DNA of 6,531 bases, taken from CAZGYE01 sp964530165 (GTDB lineage: Bacteria; Planctomycetota; Planctomycetia; Planctomycetales; Planctomycetaceae). Positions 1-4,599 of the stretch are shown here, one piece after another. The position numbers were made by a program, and so were the translations under genes. Within the stretch, counting starts at the first letter, position 1. Every line of letters begins with the position of its first letter. Location of the stretch: the NCBI GenBank assembly GCA_964530165.1, contig CAZGYE010000317.1:1-6531 (forward strand). Direction: 5' to 3'. The notes beneath the pieces are model-generated. The model did no database searches. It was not told where the DNA came from and saw nothing but the letters and a program-made list of their open reading frames with translations.

Positions 1-35
1 GGAAAAGCCGCCGGCAACGGCCGGCTGGTGTAGGG

Positions 36-104
36 TCCGCAGACTTGTTCCCAGGTGGAGTTACAAATACCCGCCGCGCCCTCGCGGTACGCGGAGTCTG
101 CGGA
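36..104. repeat. 10-bp inverted repeat pair at left edge
   Basis: TCCGCAGACT (36-45) is the exact reverse complement of AGTCTGCGGA (95-104), with 49 nt between the arms. Two small GC hairpins lie in or next to it: CCGCG/CGCGG (74-78/83-87, 4-nt loop) and GCCGGC/GCCGGC (10-15/20-25, 4-nt loop). Neither has a T tract on either strand, so they are not clear terminators. The segment 1-122 lies just past the stop of the 239-aa gene and beside a tRNA-like fragment. The arms could be recombinase or accessory-protein sites, or simply transcript structure. No gene is visible in 1-122. Confidence 0.4.
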
Positions 105-125
105 AAGTAGCCCTGACAGGATTCA
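105..125 (-). other. tRNA 3'-end-like fragment, candidate att remnant
   Basis: Read on the minus strand this gives GTTTGAATCCTGTCAGGGCT. It resembles the 3' half of a tRNA: T-loop-like GTTTGAATC (the usual C56 is T), a CCTGT T-stem strand, then a 7-nt acceptor-like CAGGGCT followed by A. The 5' half of the T-stem is absent and the upstream bases are coding sequence, whose TGA stop lies inside the T-loop. A 3' tRNA fragment at the edge of an integrase-bearing block is what integration into a tRNA gene leaves behind. It does not match the tRNA-Val at the other end of the window, so a different target would be needed. Chance resemblance is possible. Confidence 0.25.
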
Positions 126-842
126 AACAACATTCACCTCCAAGCGTTTTGAGATTTGCCTGCGGTGATTGTCCGCTATGGTCAGACGTGACGCGAAACC
201 CAAAACGCTGCCGCTGGTGATCGTCGTTATATCGAGACGCGCCTGGTTATCGCCCCAAACGACACCATCGTTGATTGTCGTGATCGCCAGACGCGCCTTG
301 CCGTAGTTCCATACGCCGCCTCCAGCAACTGTCGTGATCGCCAGACGCGCCTGGTCACAGTTCCGCACGTAGCCTCCGCCGGAGACTGTGCCGATCTGGC
401 AGCGCCCGGTACCACGCACGAGCACTCGCTCACCGAAGGGCACCTTGTCCAGCGTACCCTTCCTCAGCACGCGATAGCCGCAGCGCTCGAACGCCGCGTC
501 GGGAATCGACGCATCAACGGCCACTACGCGATAGGAGGAGACGCAAATCTTGTCTGCGTCGATCACAACGCGCTCACCACGCCACTCGCAGAGTTCGAGT
601 GTCGAGCGGGGCAACAACCCGGAGGTGTTGTACTCGGCGTCGATTCCGAAATACCCGCCGCACTCTTGACACGTTGGCGTTCCGGTCCACTCCGGCGCGT
701 CGTTCCACGCGCCGATTCGCTTACGGCGGAAGCCGTTGTACGATACGCCGGCGTTGCTCGTGCGCAGGAACCACTGGTGCGTGTCGAGCCAAGCCGTGGT
801 GATTTTCTCAGCGCGTACACTTCGCGCGGTCACTCTGGACAC
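123..842 (-). CDS. hypothetical protein with C-terminal 18-residue repeats
   Basis: This 239-aa protein has a GTG start at 842, with GGGAG on the minus strand 7 nt before it. Residues 35-125 form an N-terminal domain with YNGF, W46/W52, a C58-x2-C61 pair and the stretch CEWRGERVVIDADKI. It resembles, from memory, phage or element proteins with a DUF7666-like head. Residues 146-217 are four 18-residue units (consensus ARLAITTxxxGxVW), with a degenerate fifth (SRLTIADN). Such a period is compatible with a beta-solenoid. No catalytic motif, signal peptide or TM segment is seen. The gene follows the small XRE gene after a 183-nt gap holding its own predicted promoter, and its TGA stop lies inside a tRNA-like fragment. 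It may be element cargo. The function is unknown. Confidence 0.75.
   Translation of the reverse strand: MSRVTARSVRAEKITTAWLDTHQWFLRTSNAGVSYNGFRRKRIGAWNDAPEWTGTPTCQECGGYFGIDAEYNTSGLLPRSTLELCEWRGERVVIDADKICVSSYRVVAVDASIPDAAFERCGYRVLRKGTLDKVPFGERVLVRGTGRCQIGTVSGGGYVRNCDQARLAITTVAGGGVWNYGKARLAITTINDGVVWGDNQARLDITTITSGSVLGFASRLTIADNHRRQISKRLEVNVV
192..407 (-). repeat. 54-bp tandem repeat, four in-frame copies
   Basis: Four consecutive 54-bp units (354-407, 300-353, 246-299, 192-245) encode GRCQIGTVSGGGYVRNCD, QARLAITTVAGGGVWNYG, KARLAITTINDGVVWGDN and QARLDITTITSGSVLGFA. The DNA is most alike around GTCGTGATCGCCAGACGCGC (+ strand, at 277 and 331), with a diverged copy at 223. The exact 54-nt spacing and high nucleotide identity between two units point to recent duplication within the gene, while the outermost units have drifted. 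Confidence 0.85.
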
Positions 843-958
843 TGGATTGCTCCCGTGGGAAAAAGAACGCCCGAACCGGACTGCTTGTCGTCGAACAAAG
901 CGGTTCCGGCCGGGCGTGTTTCAAGGTTTCATAGCCGTGCTTAGTTCGACTATGAACC

Positions 959-986
959 AGTATAACGAATTGACGAATTTTTTCAA
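959..986 (-). promoter_or_regulatory. predicted sigma70-like promoter for the repeat-protein gene
   Basis: On the minus strand TTGAAA (981-986) is followed by a 16-nt spacer and TATACT (959-964). Transcription would start near 952 and give a leader of about 110 nt before the GTG at 842. The -35 box and most of the spacer fall inside the AT-rich palindrome 968-1012, so a protein binding that dyad would compete with polymerase. Confidence 0.45.
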
Positions 987-1012
987 TAGCAATTTGAAGA
1001 AATTCGTCAATT
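968..1012. promoter_or_regulatory. AT-rich near-perfect palindrome, candidate operator or terminator
   Basis: A 13-bp perfect inverted repeat (AATTGACGAATTT at 968-980, AAATTCGTCAATT at 1000-1012) continues inward after one G-T wobble with 5 more pairs (982-986/994-998), leaving a 7-nt loop. It is strikingly AT-rich against its GC-rich surroundings. It lies 13 nt past the stop of the XRE gene and covers the -35 region of the promoter at 959-986. On the plus strand it runs into five Ts, but no rightward gene needs ending there. On the minus strand no U tract follows. An operator, perhaps for the adjacent XRE protein, fits better than a terminator. Confidence 0.55.
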
Positions 1013-1025
1013 TTTCCAAGATTGT

Positions 1026-1289
1026 TTAGGACGGCGGGAGCAAGGCTCGAACCGTCTTGAGCTTCAGCGTGCAAGCGATCGCCGGAATCGCATCGACCGG
1101 GGGACTGTTTGAACCGGATTCCCAGTAATACCAACTGCGTGCCTTGACCGGGAATCCCGCCACCTCCATCAGTTCGACGGCATCCTCGACACTCAGCCCA
1201 GCGCGGTCCCGCAATTCTCGAATTCGCGCCGCCAACCGCCCGCTGTAGGTTGATGTGTCCGGTTCTTTTCGCTGTCGCCCTGCTGCCAT
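1026..1289 (-). CDS. small XRE-family helix-turn-helix protein
   Basis: This 87-aa cytoplasmic DNA-binding protein has an ATG at 1289 preceded on the minus strand by AGGGGA about 7 nt upstream. Residues 16-85 form a Cro/CI-type HTH: GRLAARIRELRDRAGLSVEDA (helices 1-2), an unusually long turn (MEVAGFPVKARS), the hallmark YYWESGSNSPPVDAIPAIA, and a closing LKLKTVRALLP. A basic N-terminus (residues 1-10) precedes the fold. It lies 93 nt past the integrase stop on the same strand, the usual place for an excisionase or a regulator of integration, but the fold alone does not tell these apart. The palindrome just past its stop is a plausible binding site. The XRE assignment is firm; the biological role is inferred. 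Confidence 0.85.
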   Translation of the reverse strand: MAAGRQRKEPDTSTYSGRLAARIRELRDRAGLSVEDAVELMEVAGFPVKARSWYYWESGSNSPPVDAIPAIACTLKLKTVRALLPPS

Positions 1290-1382
1290 TCGCTTTCCCC
1301 TGAAGAAAACGTGTTGGTCCGATTCTAGTTATCGGCCGACTGCTGTCTACGTCTGAACCAATTCCACGGCCCGCAGACCGCC

Positions 1383-2375
1383 CTACGCCAGATTCTCCGC
1401 AAGGTGTAGAACCGCCTCCCGGTCGGGGAGACGAAGAACCCGCCACGCCCGAAGCAGTCGGGACTCCATTCGTGCGGCGCTGTCGCGGTCGGCTTTCGTC
1501 AGCCACTCCTGCGGGATCTCCAACCGATCGGATGCGGCCCGCAAGACGGACGGCACGTCGATGTAAAACGCCGACGCCCCGGCCAGCGTGTGGCCGAGAA
1601 GTAGAGGACCCGCGCCGCCGTGCGCACGCTCGTATTGCGTTCCCGCCAGTCGACGAAGTTGTTGCGGAGTGACCTTCGGCACCCCGGCTGCCTGCGAGAT
1701 TCGCCGCAGCTCGCGGCGGACCAGGTGCGGCGACTTCGAGACCGGAAAGACTCGTCCGTCGCCGCTGCCGCCGTTGTCGTGAATCAGGTTGAGATGCCGC
1801 TTGAGCACCGGATGCAACGGCAGAATGTGCAGCTTGCCGGTCTTGCCGGCCCGAATCGTTACGCTGTCGCAATTGACCGCGTTCCAGGTGAGCCGGAACA
1901 TCAGGTCGCCCAGCCGCAGGCCCAGCGTGTACGAGGCGATCAGCCAAGCTCGCCAGAAGTCTTGACAGGAGCAGTGCCGCAGAATCGGCCACTTGGCGAC
2001 GCGGCAGTTCCGATACATATCGCCCAAGGCGGATAAATCCGGCTGAATGGGAACCGGCTGGCTCCGCTTCAGACGCCGACCCGCCAGTGGGACCGCGGCG
2101 AGCACGCCGGCAGCCCGGCAGCAGCGAAGAACCGTCAGCACGTCGCCGACGACCGCTTCGATCGTGGCCGGCGAGAGTGGAACGGCGAGCGCAGATGTAC
2201 GAAATCTCACAAAGGTCCCCGTTGTCACCAGGTCGATCACCGGGTTCGCCGTGTGCCGCTCCCAGCAATTCCACTGATGCCTGAGCTTCTGCACCGTCCG
2301 CGACGCAAGGTCCGGCGCTGATGGCAGGTAGAAACGGTTCGACGCTTGGCGTACCGTCAATGCGAGTCTGACCAT
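1383..2375 (-). CDS. int: tyrosine recombinase / phage-type integrase
   Basis: This 330-aa site-specific recombinase would cut and rejoin attachment sites through a tyrosine-DNA intermediate. Residues 5-110 are an N-terminal DNA-binding region of SAM-like type. The catalytic domain holds Arg I in LGLRLGD (R154), a beta-hairpin lysine in RAGKTGK (K178 or K181), box II TPQQLRR (R241), LLLGH (H262) and the nucleophile in AFYID (Y271), 9 residues after H262 as usual. The His of the HxxR motif is Gln (Q238), a known natural variation. A tail of about 55 residues follows Y271 and is longer than in minimal integrases. The ATG at 2375 has GAGGG 9 nt upstream on the minus strand. The gene sits 123 nt after the winged-helix gene and before the small XRE gene, a typical integrative-element module. 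Confidence 0.93.
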   Translation of the reverse strand: MVRLALTVRQASNRFYLPSAPDLASRTVQKLRHQWNCWERHTANPVIDLVTTGTFVRFRTSALAVPLSPATIEAVVGDVLTVLRCCRAAGVLAAVPLAGRRLKRSQPVPIQPDLSALGDMYRNCRVAKWPILRHCSCQDFWRAWLIASYTLGLRLGDLMFRLTWNAVNCDSVTIRAGKTGKLHILPLHPVLKRHLNLIHDNGGSGDGRVFPVSKSPHLVRRELRRISQAAGVPKVTPQQLRRLAGTQYERAHGGAGPLLLGHTLAGASAFYIDVPSVLRAASDRLEIPQEWLTKADRDSAARMESRLLRAWRVLRLPDREAVLHLAENLA

Positions 2376-2498
2376 AAGCAGCGTCCCTCACACCGGGCGC
2401 AAAAGTGCCCTCCGTGATTCGCGCTGTCGATTGCGTAGGTGAATGGCAGTTCCAAGATGCCAAAATCCGTACCGAATCCGCCACGGTGTTTTTCTCCC

Positions 2499-2858
2499 TC
2501 ACCGGCTGCCGTCGGAAAACCGCGTCTCCAATTTCCTGTAACCCGCGTAGTTCGCACAGCCTGTCTGATTCCCCGTACAGACTTCTGGCGGCTCCGCAAT
2601 CAGCGTGAACCGCCAGAGGCCGCCGCCGAGGTCCTCGGACGTGACCTTGTAGCCGGCGTCGCGCAGCTCTTTCACTCTGGCCCCGTAGCGGAAACCGATT
2701 GCGTTCAGCTCGTGATTCGTCGCCGGGCCATGGCGCAGACGTTCGAGAATCCGCTGCTTCTGAGAAAGCCGTCGCTCGCGTTTCGGCTCGACAACACGTG
2801 GACCGCACACAGCGGGCCGGCGCTTCGGCGCGGGAAAGAGCGAAAGCTGTTCAGTCAT
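2499..2858 (-). CDS. winged-helix (HTH_39-like) protein with N-terminal clamp-binding-like motif
   Basis: The protein is 119 aa. I chose the ATG at 2858 rather than a longer in-frame start at 2999, because 2858 lies 4 nt past the stop of the preceding gene, has AGAGAAAG upstream, and begins with a recognisable MTEQLSLFP. Residues 31-86 (LSQKQRILERL, then NHELNAIGF, RVKELRDAGYKV and GLWRFTL) match the phage-type helix-turn-helix layout of HTH_39 proteins: helix, helix, recognition helix, then a beta wing. Residues 4-8 are QLSLF, an exact match to the bacterial sliding-clamp-binding pentapeptide QL(S/D)LF. A basic linker (11-30) joins the two. The C-terminal 30 residues are unrecognised. It may be a replication- or recombination-associated DNA-binding factor of the element. 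The fold is likely; the clamp contact is inferred. Confidence 0.78.
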   Translation of the reverse strand: MTEQLSLFPAPKRRPAVCGPRVVEPKRERRLSQKQRILERLRHGPATNHELNAIGFRYGARVKELRDAGYKVTSEDLGGGLWRFTLIAEPPEVCTGNQTGCANYAGYRKLETRFSDGSR

Positions 2859-2862
2859 CGGC

Positions 2863-3279
2863 TTATCTTTCTCTGAACGGAAGTTGTAACTGAACACCGA
2901 ACCGCTTCCGGCATCGCTTGGCATAACCCTTAGCCATGTGGTGGTGATAGTCGGAACGCTCTGCGTGGTATCTGACGATCTGTCGGTAGTCCTCGACATC
3001 GAAAAGCGTTTCCTGTTTGTACATTTTGACGGTTTTGCCTTCCTCGTTTTGGCTTTCGACGGACGCCCAAATGGGCCAATCGTCAGCGCTCTTCAGAGAC
3101 CGAATCATTCGACGAACGTGCGACTTTTTTGCAGCCGCCTCGGTGTGTGACAGAAACTCCTCAGACCAGTAGCCCGCGTCATCACAGACCTCAATCAGAT
3201 CGTCGATCGTCCCCCATTCGTGGGCGTTGGCTACTGCTTGGGTAAACCGTTCTTTTTCGCTGACTTTGACCGCTGGCAT
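2863..3279 (-). CDS. hypothetical element protein with C-terminal clamp-binding-like motif
   Basis: The protein is 138 aa. The ATG at 3279 is chosen over an upstream in-frame start at 3453 because a perfect GGAGG lies 7 nt before it. The start falls inside the end of the ParB-like gene (49-nt overlap), which suggests translational coupling. Residues 1-68 are helical and charged (RFTQAVANAHEWGTIDDLIEV, SHVRRMIRSLKSADDWP), consistent with a small HTH-like domain. Residues 85-128 (KMYKQETLF, DYRQIVRYHAERSDYHHHMAKGYAKRC) are rich in His, Tyr and Lys/Arg. The C-terminus is QLQLPFRER (residues 130-138). QLQLPF resembles the clamp-binding hexapeptide of Hda (QLSLPL), and QETLF at 89-93 is a weaker second match. 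From memory similar proteins occur in planctomycete genomes without a known function. A partner in DNA transactions with its two operon neighbours is plausible. Confidence 0.8.
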   Translation of the reverse strand: MPAVKVSEKERFTQAVANAHEWGTIDDLIEVCDDAGYWSEEFLSHTEAAAKKSHVRRMIRSLKSADDWPIWASVESQNEEGKTVKMYKQETLFDVEDYRQIVRYHAERSDYHHHMAKGYAKRCRKRFGVQLQLPFRER

Positions 3280-4082
3280 AAACTGTCCTCCAATGTCAAA
3301 AGAACCTTTGCTACTTCTGATTGAATGCGGCGCAATTCGGTGATGGCGTCTGCTTTTGCAGCCGCATCCCATGCACGAGTCAGTTCTGCAATTCCCCCGC
3401 AGTCCCGGATGGAATTGAGCATTACGTAGACTTTGTGCAAAAACGCATGCCAACGCCGGGATGGGGCTTTGCGGGCCTGTTCTTGCGGTGACTCGCCGAG
3501 GTCCATCACCGCGAGCGGGTGCATTTCGCGTTTGGCTTGCGGAATGGTCTTTTCGCCGCGCTCAATTTGCTCGGCCAGATCAGGCCGCTCGGCGACGATC
3601 TTGTCGGCGGCGTCGATGTAGCGGGGATTCGTGCCGGCAGCCTTGGCGCGGGCAGTGCGGGTCTTCTGCTCTTCCCGGCTTTGTGGGGGAATTGTTTCCC
3701 CCACAGAATCCGCCGGCTTCCGTTTCTTGCGTTCTCTCGCCTCGACCTTCATCTGCTCGACCTGGTCGCCGTATTCCTTGATGACCTGGACCCGCTTGCT
3801 CTCAGCTACGGCCGCTTGGCTGGAATTCAGATGGCGACGGGAACGATTGAGACTCCAGCAATGGTGGGTCGCTTCAATCGCTGTGCCGTGAAACTCGGTG
3901 AACGTCGGCTTGACACCGGCAATCAGGCAAGCTGCGTGCCGATTGCGGCCGTCAAGGATTTTCCCTTCAAACAGAACGATGGGCAGCTTCAATCCGTTGT
4001 TTCGGATGTCGTCGGCAAGCTGCTGTAGCTCGTCATCAGACAGAAGCGGGAAAATCCGGGCGATTGGATGGTAGTCGGCCAT
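3231..4082 (-). CDS. ParB/KorB-like N-terminal-domain DNA-binding protein
   Basis: The protein is 283 aa from the ATG at 4082, preceded by ACGGGA 8 nt upstream. An ATG 9 nt earlier (4091) is also possible, while the longer TTG at 4169 has no ribosome site and lies among promoter-proximal repeats. Residues 4-60 form the ParB/Srx-like N-domain (HPIARIFPLL, DELQQLADDIRNNGLKLPI, then DGRNRHAA at 44-51). Residues 80-100 (RSRRHLNSSQAAVAESKRV) and 145-186 (ARAKAAGTNPRYIDAADKI, GEKTIPQAKREM) form the HTH segment. The linker 115-145 is basic. GRNRHAA stands in place of the GERRxxA box of chromosomal ParB, so CTP use is uncertain. No ParA-type ATPase is in the window, which favours a regulator or element-specific binder over a partition pair. 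It heads the operon running to the winged-helix gene. Confidence 0.85.
   Translation of the reverse strand: MADYHPIARIFPLLSDDELQQLADDIRNNGLKLPIVLFEGKILDGRNRHAACLIAGVKPTFTEFHGTAIEATHHCWSLNRSRRHLNSSQAAVAESKRVQVIKEYGDQVEQMKVEARERKKRKPADSVGETIPPQSREEQKTRTARAKAAGTNPRYIDAADKIVAERPDLAEQIERGEKTIPQAKREMHPLAVMDLGESPQEQARKAPSRRWHAFLHKVYVMLNSIRDCGGIAELTRAWDAAAKADAITELRRIQSEVAKVLLTLEDSLCQRSKSAKKNGLPKQ
3682..3705. repeat. perfect 10-bp hairpin inside the ParB-like gene
   Basis: TGTGGGGGAA (3682-3691) and TTCCCCCACA (3696-3705) are exact reverse complements around a 4-nt loop. It encodes SVGETIPPQ in the basic linker of the ParB-like protein, a stretch under weak constraint. In mRNA it would be a very stable stem. 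No T tract follows on either strand. Confidence 0.6.
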
Positions 4083-4091
4083 CGGAGCCAT

Positions 4092-4167
4092 CCCGTCTCG
4101 GGTGCATCCCGATGGGCCACCGGAGAACGGTGGGCTTGCGGGACGCCGGTCAAATTGGTCCGGCGTC
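4092..4167 (-). promoter_or_regulatory. structured 5' leader of the ParB-like operon
   Basis: The predicted transcript starts near 4196 and leads into the ATG at 4082. It holds three hairpins: GACGCCGG/CCGGCGTC (4142-4149/4160-4167, 10-nt loop), CCACCG/CGGTGG (4117-4122/4128-4133, 5-nt loop) and CCCG/CGGG (4092-4095/4099-4102, 3-nt loop). The last takes in part of the ACGGGA ribosome site, so it could dampen translation. No known riboswitch is recognised. Confidence 0.4.
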
Positions 4168-4177
4168 AAAACAACAA

Positions 4178-4202
4178 CGCCGGTGTTTTGTCAACACCGG
4201 CG
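4178..4202. promoter_or_regulatory. operator-like palindrome at the ParB-operon start site
   Basis: CGCCGGTGTT (4178-4187) and AACACCGGCG (4193-4202) are exact 10-bp inverted arms with a 5-nt centre. The dyad directly abuts the -10 box (4203-4208) on its downstream side and so covers the predicted transcription start, where a bound repressor would block initiation. Its inner motif recurs in the opposite orientation upstream of the XRE gene (4532-4548), which supports it as that regulator's operator. Confidence 0.6.
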
Positions 4203-4231
4203 ATATTATCAAGCCTAATACTTAATGTCAA
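4203..4231 (-). promoter_or_regulatory. near-consensus promoter for the ParB-like operon
   Basis: On the minus strand TTGACA (4226-4231) is followed by exactly 17 nt and TAATAT (4203-4208), giving a start near 4196. The -35 hexamer contains the TGA stop of the XRE regulator gene, so regulator and promoter are fused at the base level. This is the best-scoring promoter found by eye in the window. Confidence 0.75.
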
Positions 4232-4476
4232 GCAGAAATCTGAGAAAAATTCCCCGGCGTCACAAGAGCAGCGGGGGTCGTCCTGAGTGCAGACGCGAAA
4301 CCGGCCAGACTCTCGGACGGGATGCCTCCATTCGCTGATTCGATCTGCGCAATCCTGCCTTGTGTCAAGCCGACAGATTCGGCAAGGGCAGATTGAGTGA
4401 TGCCGAGTTCGATTCGGCGATTGTGGATGTTTTCCGCGATGATGTCGCGGAGTTCTGAGGGTTGCACGTCGATCAT
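4228..4476 (-). CDS. small XRE/CI-like transcriptional regulator
   Basis: This 82-aa repressor-type protein is called from the ATG at 4476. An upstream in-frame start at 4581 would add 35 residues with no HTH features, encoded by repeat-containing DNA. Residues 9-73 are a standard Cro/CI HTH: LRDIIAENIHNRRIELGITQ, then SALAESVGLTQGRIAQIES with helices 2 and 3, and a closing SLAGFASALRTTPAALV. There is no C-terminal peptidase or dimer domain, so it should act as a simple dimer. GGAG lies only 1 nt before the ATG, too close to serve well, and the -10 box lies 6 nt upstream, so the mRNA is probably leaderless. The gene stands between two copies of one dyad motif and directly before the ParB-operon promoter, which argues for autoregulation and control of that operon. 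Confidence 0.88.
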   Translation of the reverse strand: MIDVQPSELRDIIAENIHNRRIELGITQSALAESVGLTQGRIAQIESANGGIPSESLAGFASALRTTPAALVTPGNFSQISA

Positions 4477-4482
4477 GCTCCA

Positions 4483-4511
4483 AGTATAAACGTCGGTAAT
4501 GCTTTTGGCAA
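4483..4511 (-). promoter_or_regulatory. promoter for the XRE regulator, predicted leaderless
   Basis: On the minus strand TTGCCA (4506-4511), a 17-nt spacer and TATACT (4483-4488) form a good sigma70-like promoter. Six bases separate the -10 box from the ATG at 4476, so transcription would start at or next to the start codon, as for lambda cI from PRM. A dyad motif copy is centred about 63 bp upstream of this start. Confidence 0.6.
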
Positions 4512-4518
4512 GGCACAA

Positions 4519-4592
4519 AACGGCGGGAGGCGTGTTGACAAAACACCGAGGTGTCAGTCCGGGCGTCGCCGCTACCGGCACCTCCCGCCGTT
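4519..4592 (-). terminator. 12-bp GC-rich inverted repeat with long loop, probable terminator
   Basis: AACGGCGGGAGG (4519-4530) and CCTCCCGCCGTT (4581-4592) pair perfectly. On the minus strand the 3' arm runs into TTTTGTG, and on the plus strand into TTGTTTT, so it could work in both directions. The 50-nt loop is long but can fold itself (for example ACACC/GGTGT at 4543-4547/4550-4554). It starts 8 nt after the stop of the 95-aa gene, the right place to end that transcript. It also holds one copy of the regulator dyad motif. Confidence 0.5.
4532..4554. promoter_or_regulatory. second operator-like motif upstream of the XRE regulator
   Basis: GTGTTGACAAAACACCG (4532-4548) is identical to the reverse complement of 4181-4197. 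GTGTT and AACAC arms flank GACAA, and an extra GGTGT (4550-4554) pairs with ACACC, giving three half-sites. Its centre is about 63 bp before the predicted start of the regulator gene. Confidence 0.55.
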
Positions 4593-4599
4593 GTTTTCG

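Noticed and set aside
192..407. CRISPR-like array
   Set aside because: The 54-bp units are contiguous, in frame and coding, with no spacers.
1319..1335. CCGAT/ATCGG small inverted repeat between the integrase and XRE genes
   Set aside because: It has only 5-bp arms with a 7-nt loop, no second copy and no promoter of quality nearby.
1371..1378. CCGCAGAC shared with the inverted repeat at 36-45, possible integrase arm site
   Set aside because: An 8-mer match at one extra place is too short to separate from chance.
2357..2599. 80-aa minus-strand frame ending CARCEGRCLW
   Set aside because: It overlaps the end of the 119-aa gene by about 100 nt and the start of the integrase, and has no ribosome site or domain. 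The Cys pattern is suggestive but not enough.
808..2808. 666-aa open frame on the minus strand
   Set aside because: It overlaps the integrase, the XRE gene and most of the winged-helix gene in another frame. Its composition is Arg/Ser/Ala-rich without motifs, a typical GC-rich shadow frame.
3519..4028. 169-aa plus-strand frame
   Set aside because: It lies entirely antisense to the ParB-like gene, which has clear family motifs. No promoter or ribosome site supports it.
3231..4169. Longer form of the ParB-like protein from a TTG at 4169
   Set aside because: There is no ribosome site, the added residues come from hairpin DNA, and the family domain begins right after the ATG at 4082.
4228..4581. 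Longer form of the XRE regulator starting at 4581
   Set aside because: The extra 35 residues are encoded by the inverted-repeat/operator region and the promoter, and lack any HTH-like features.
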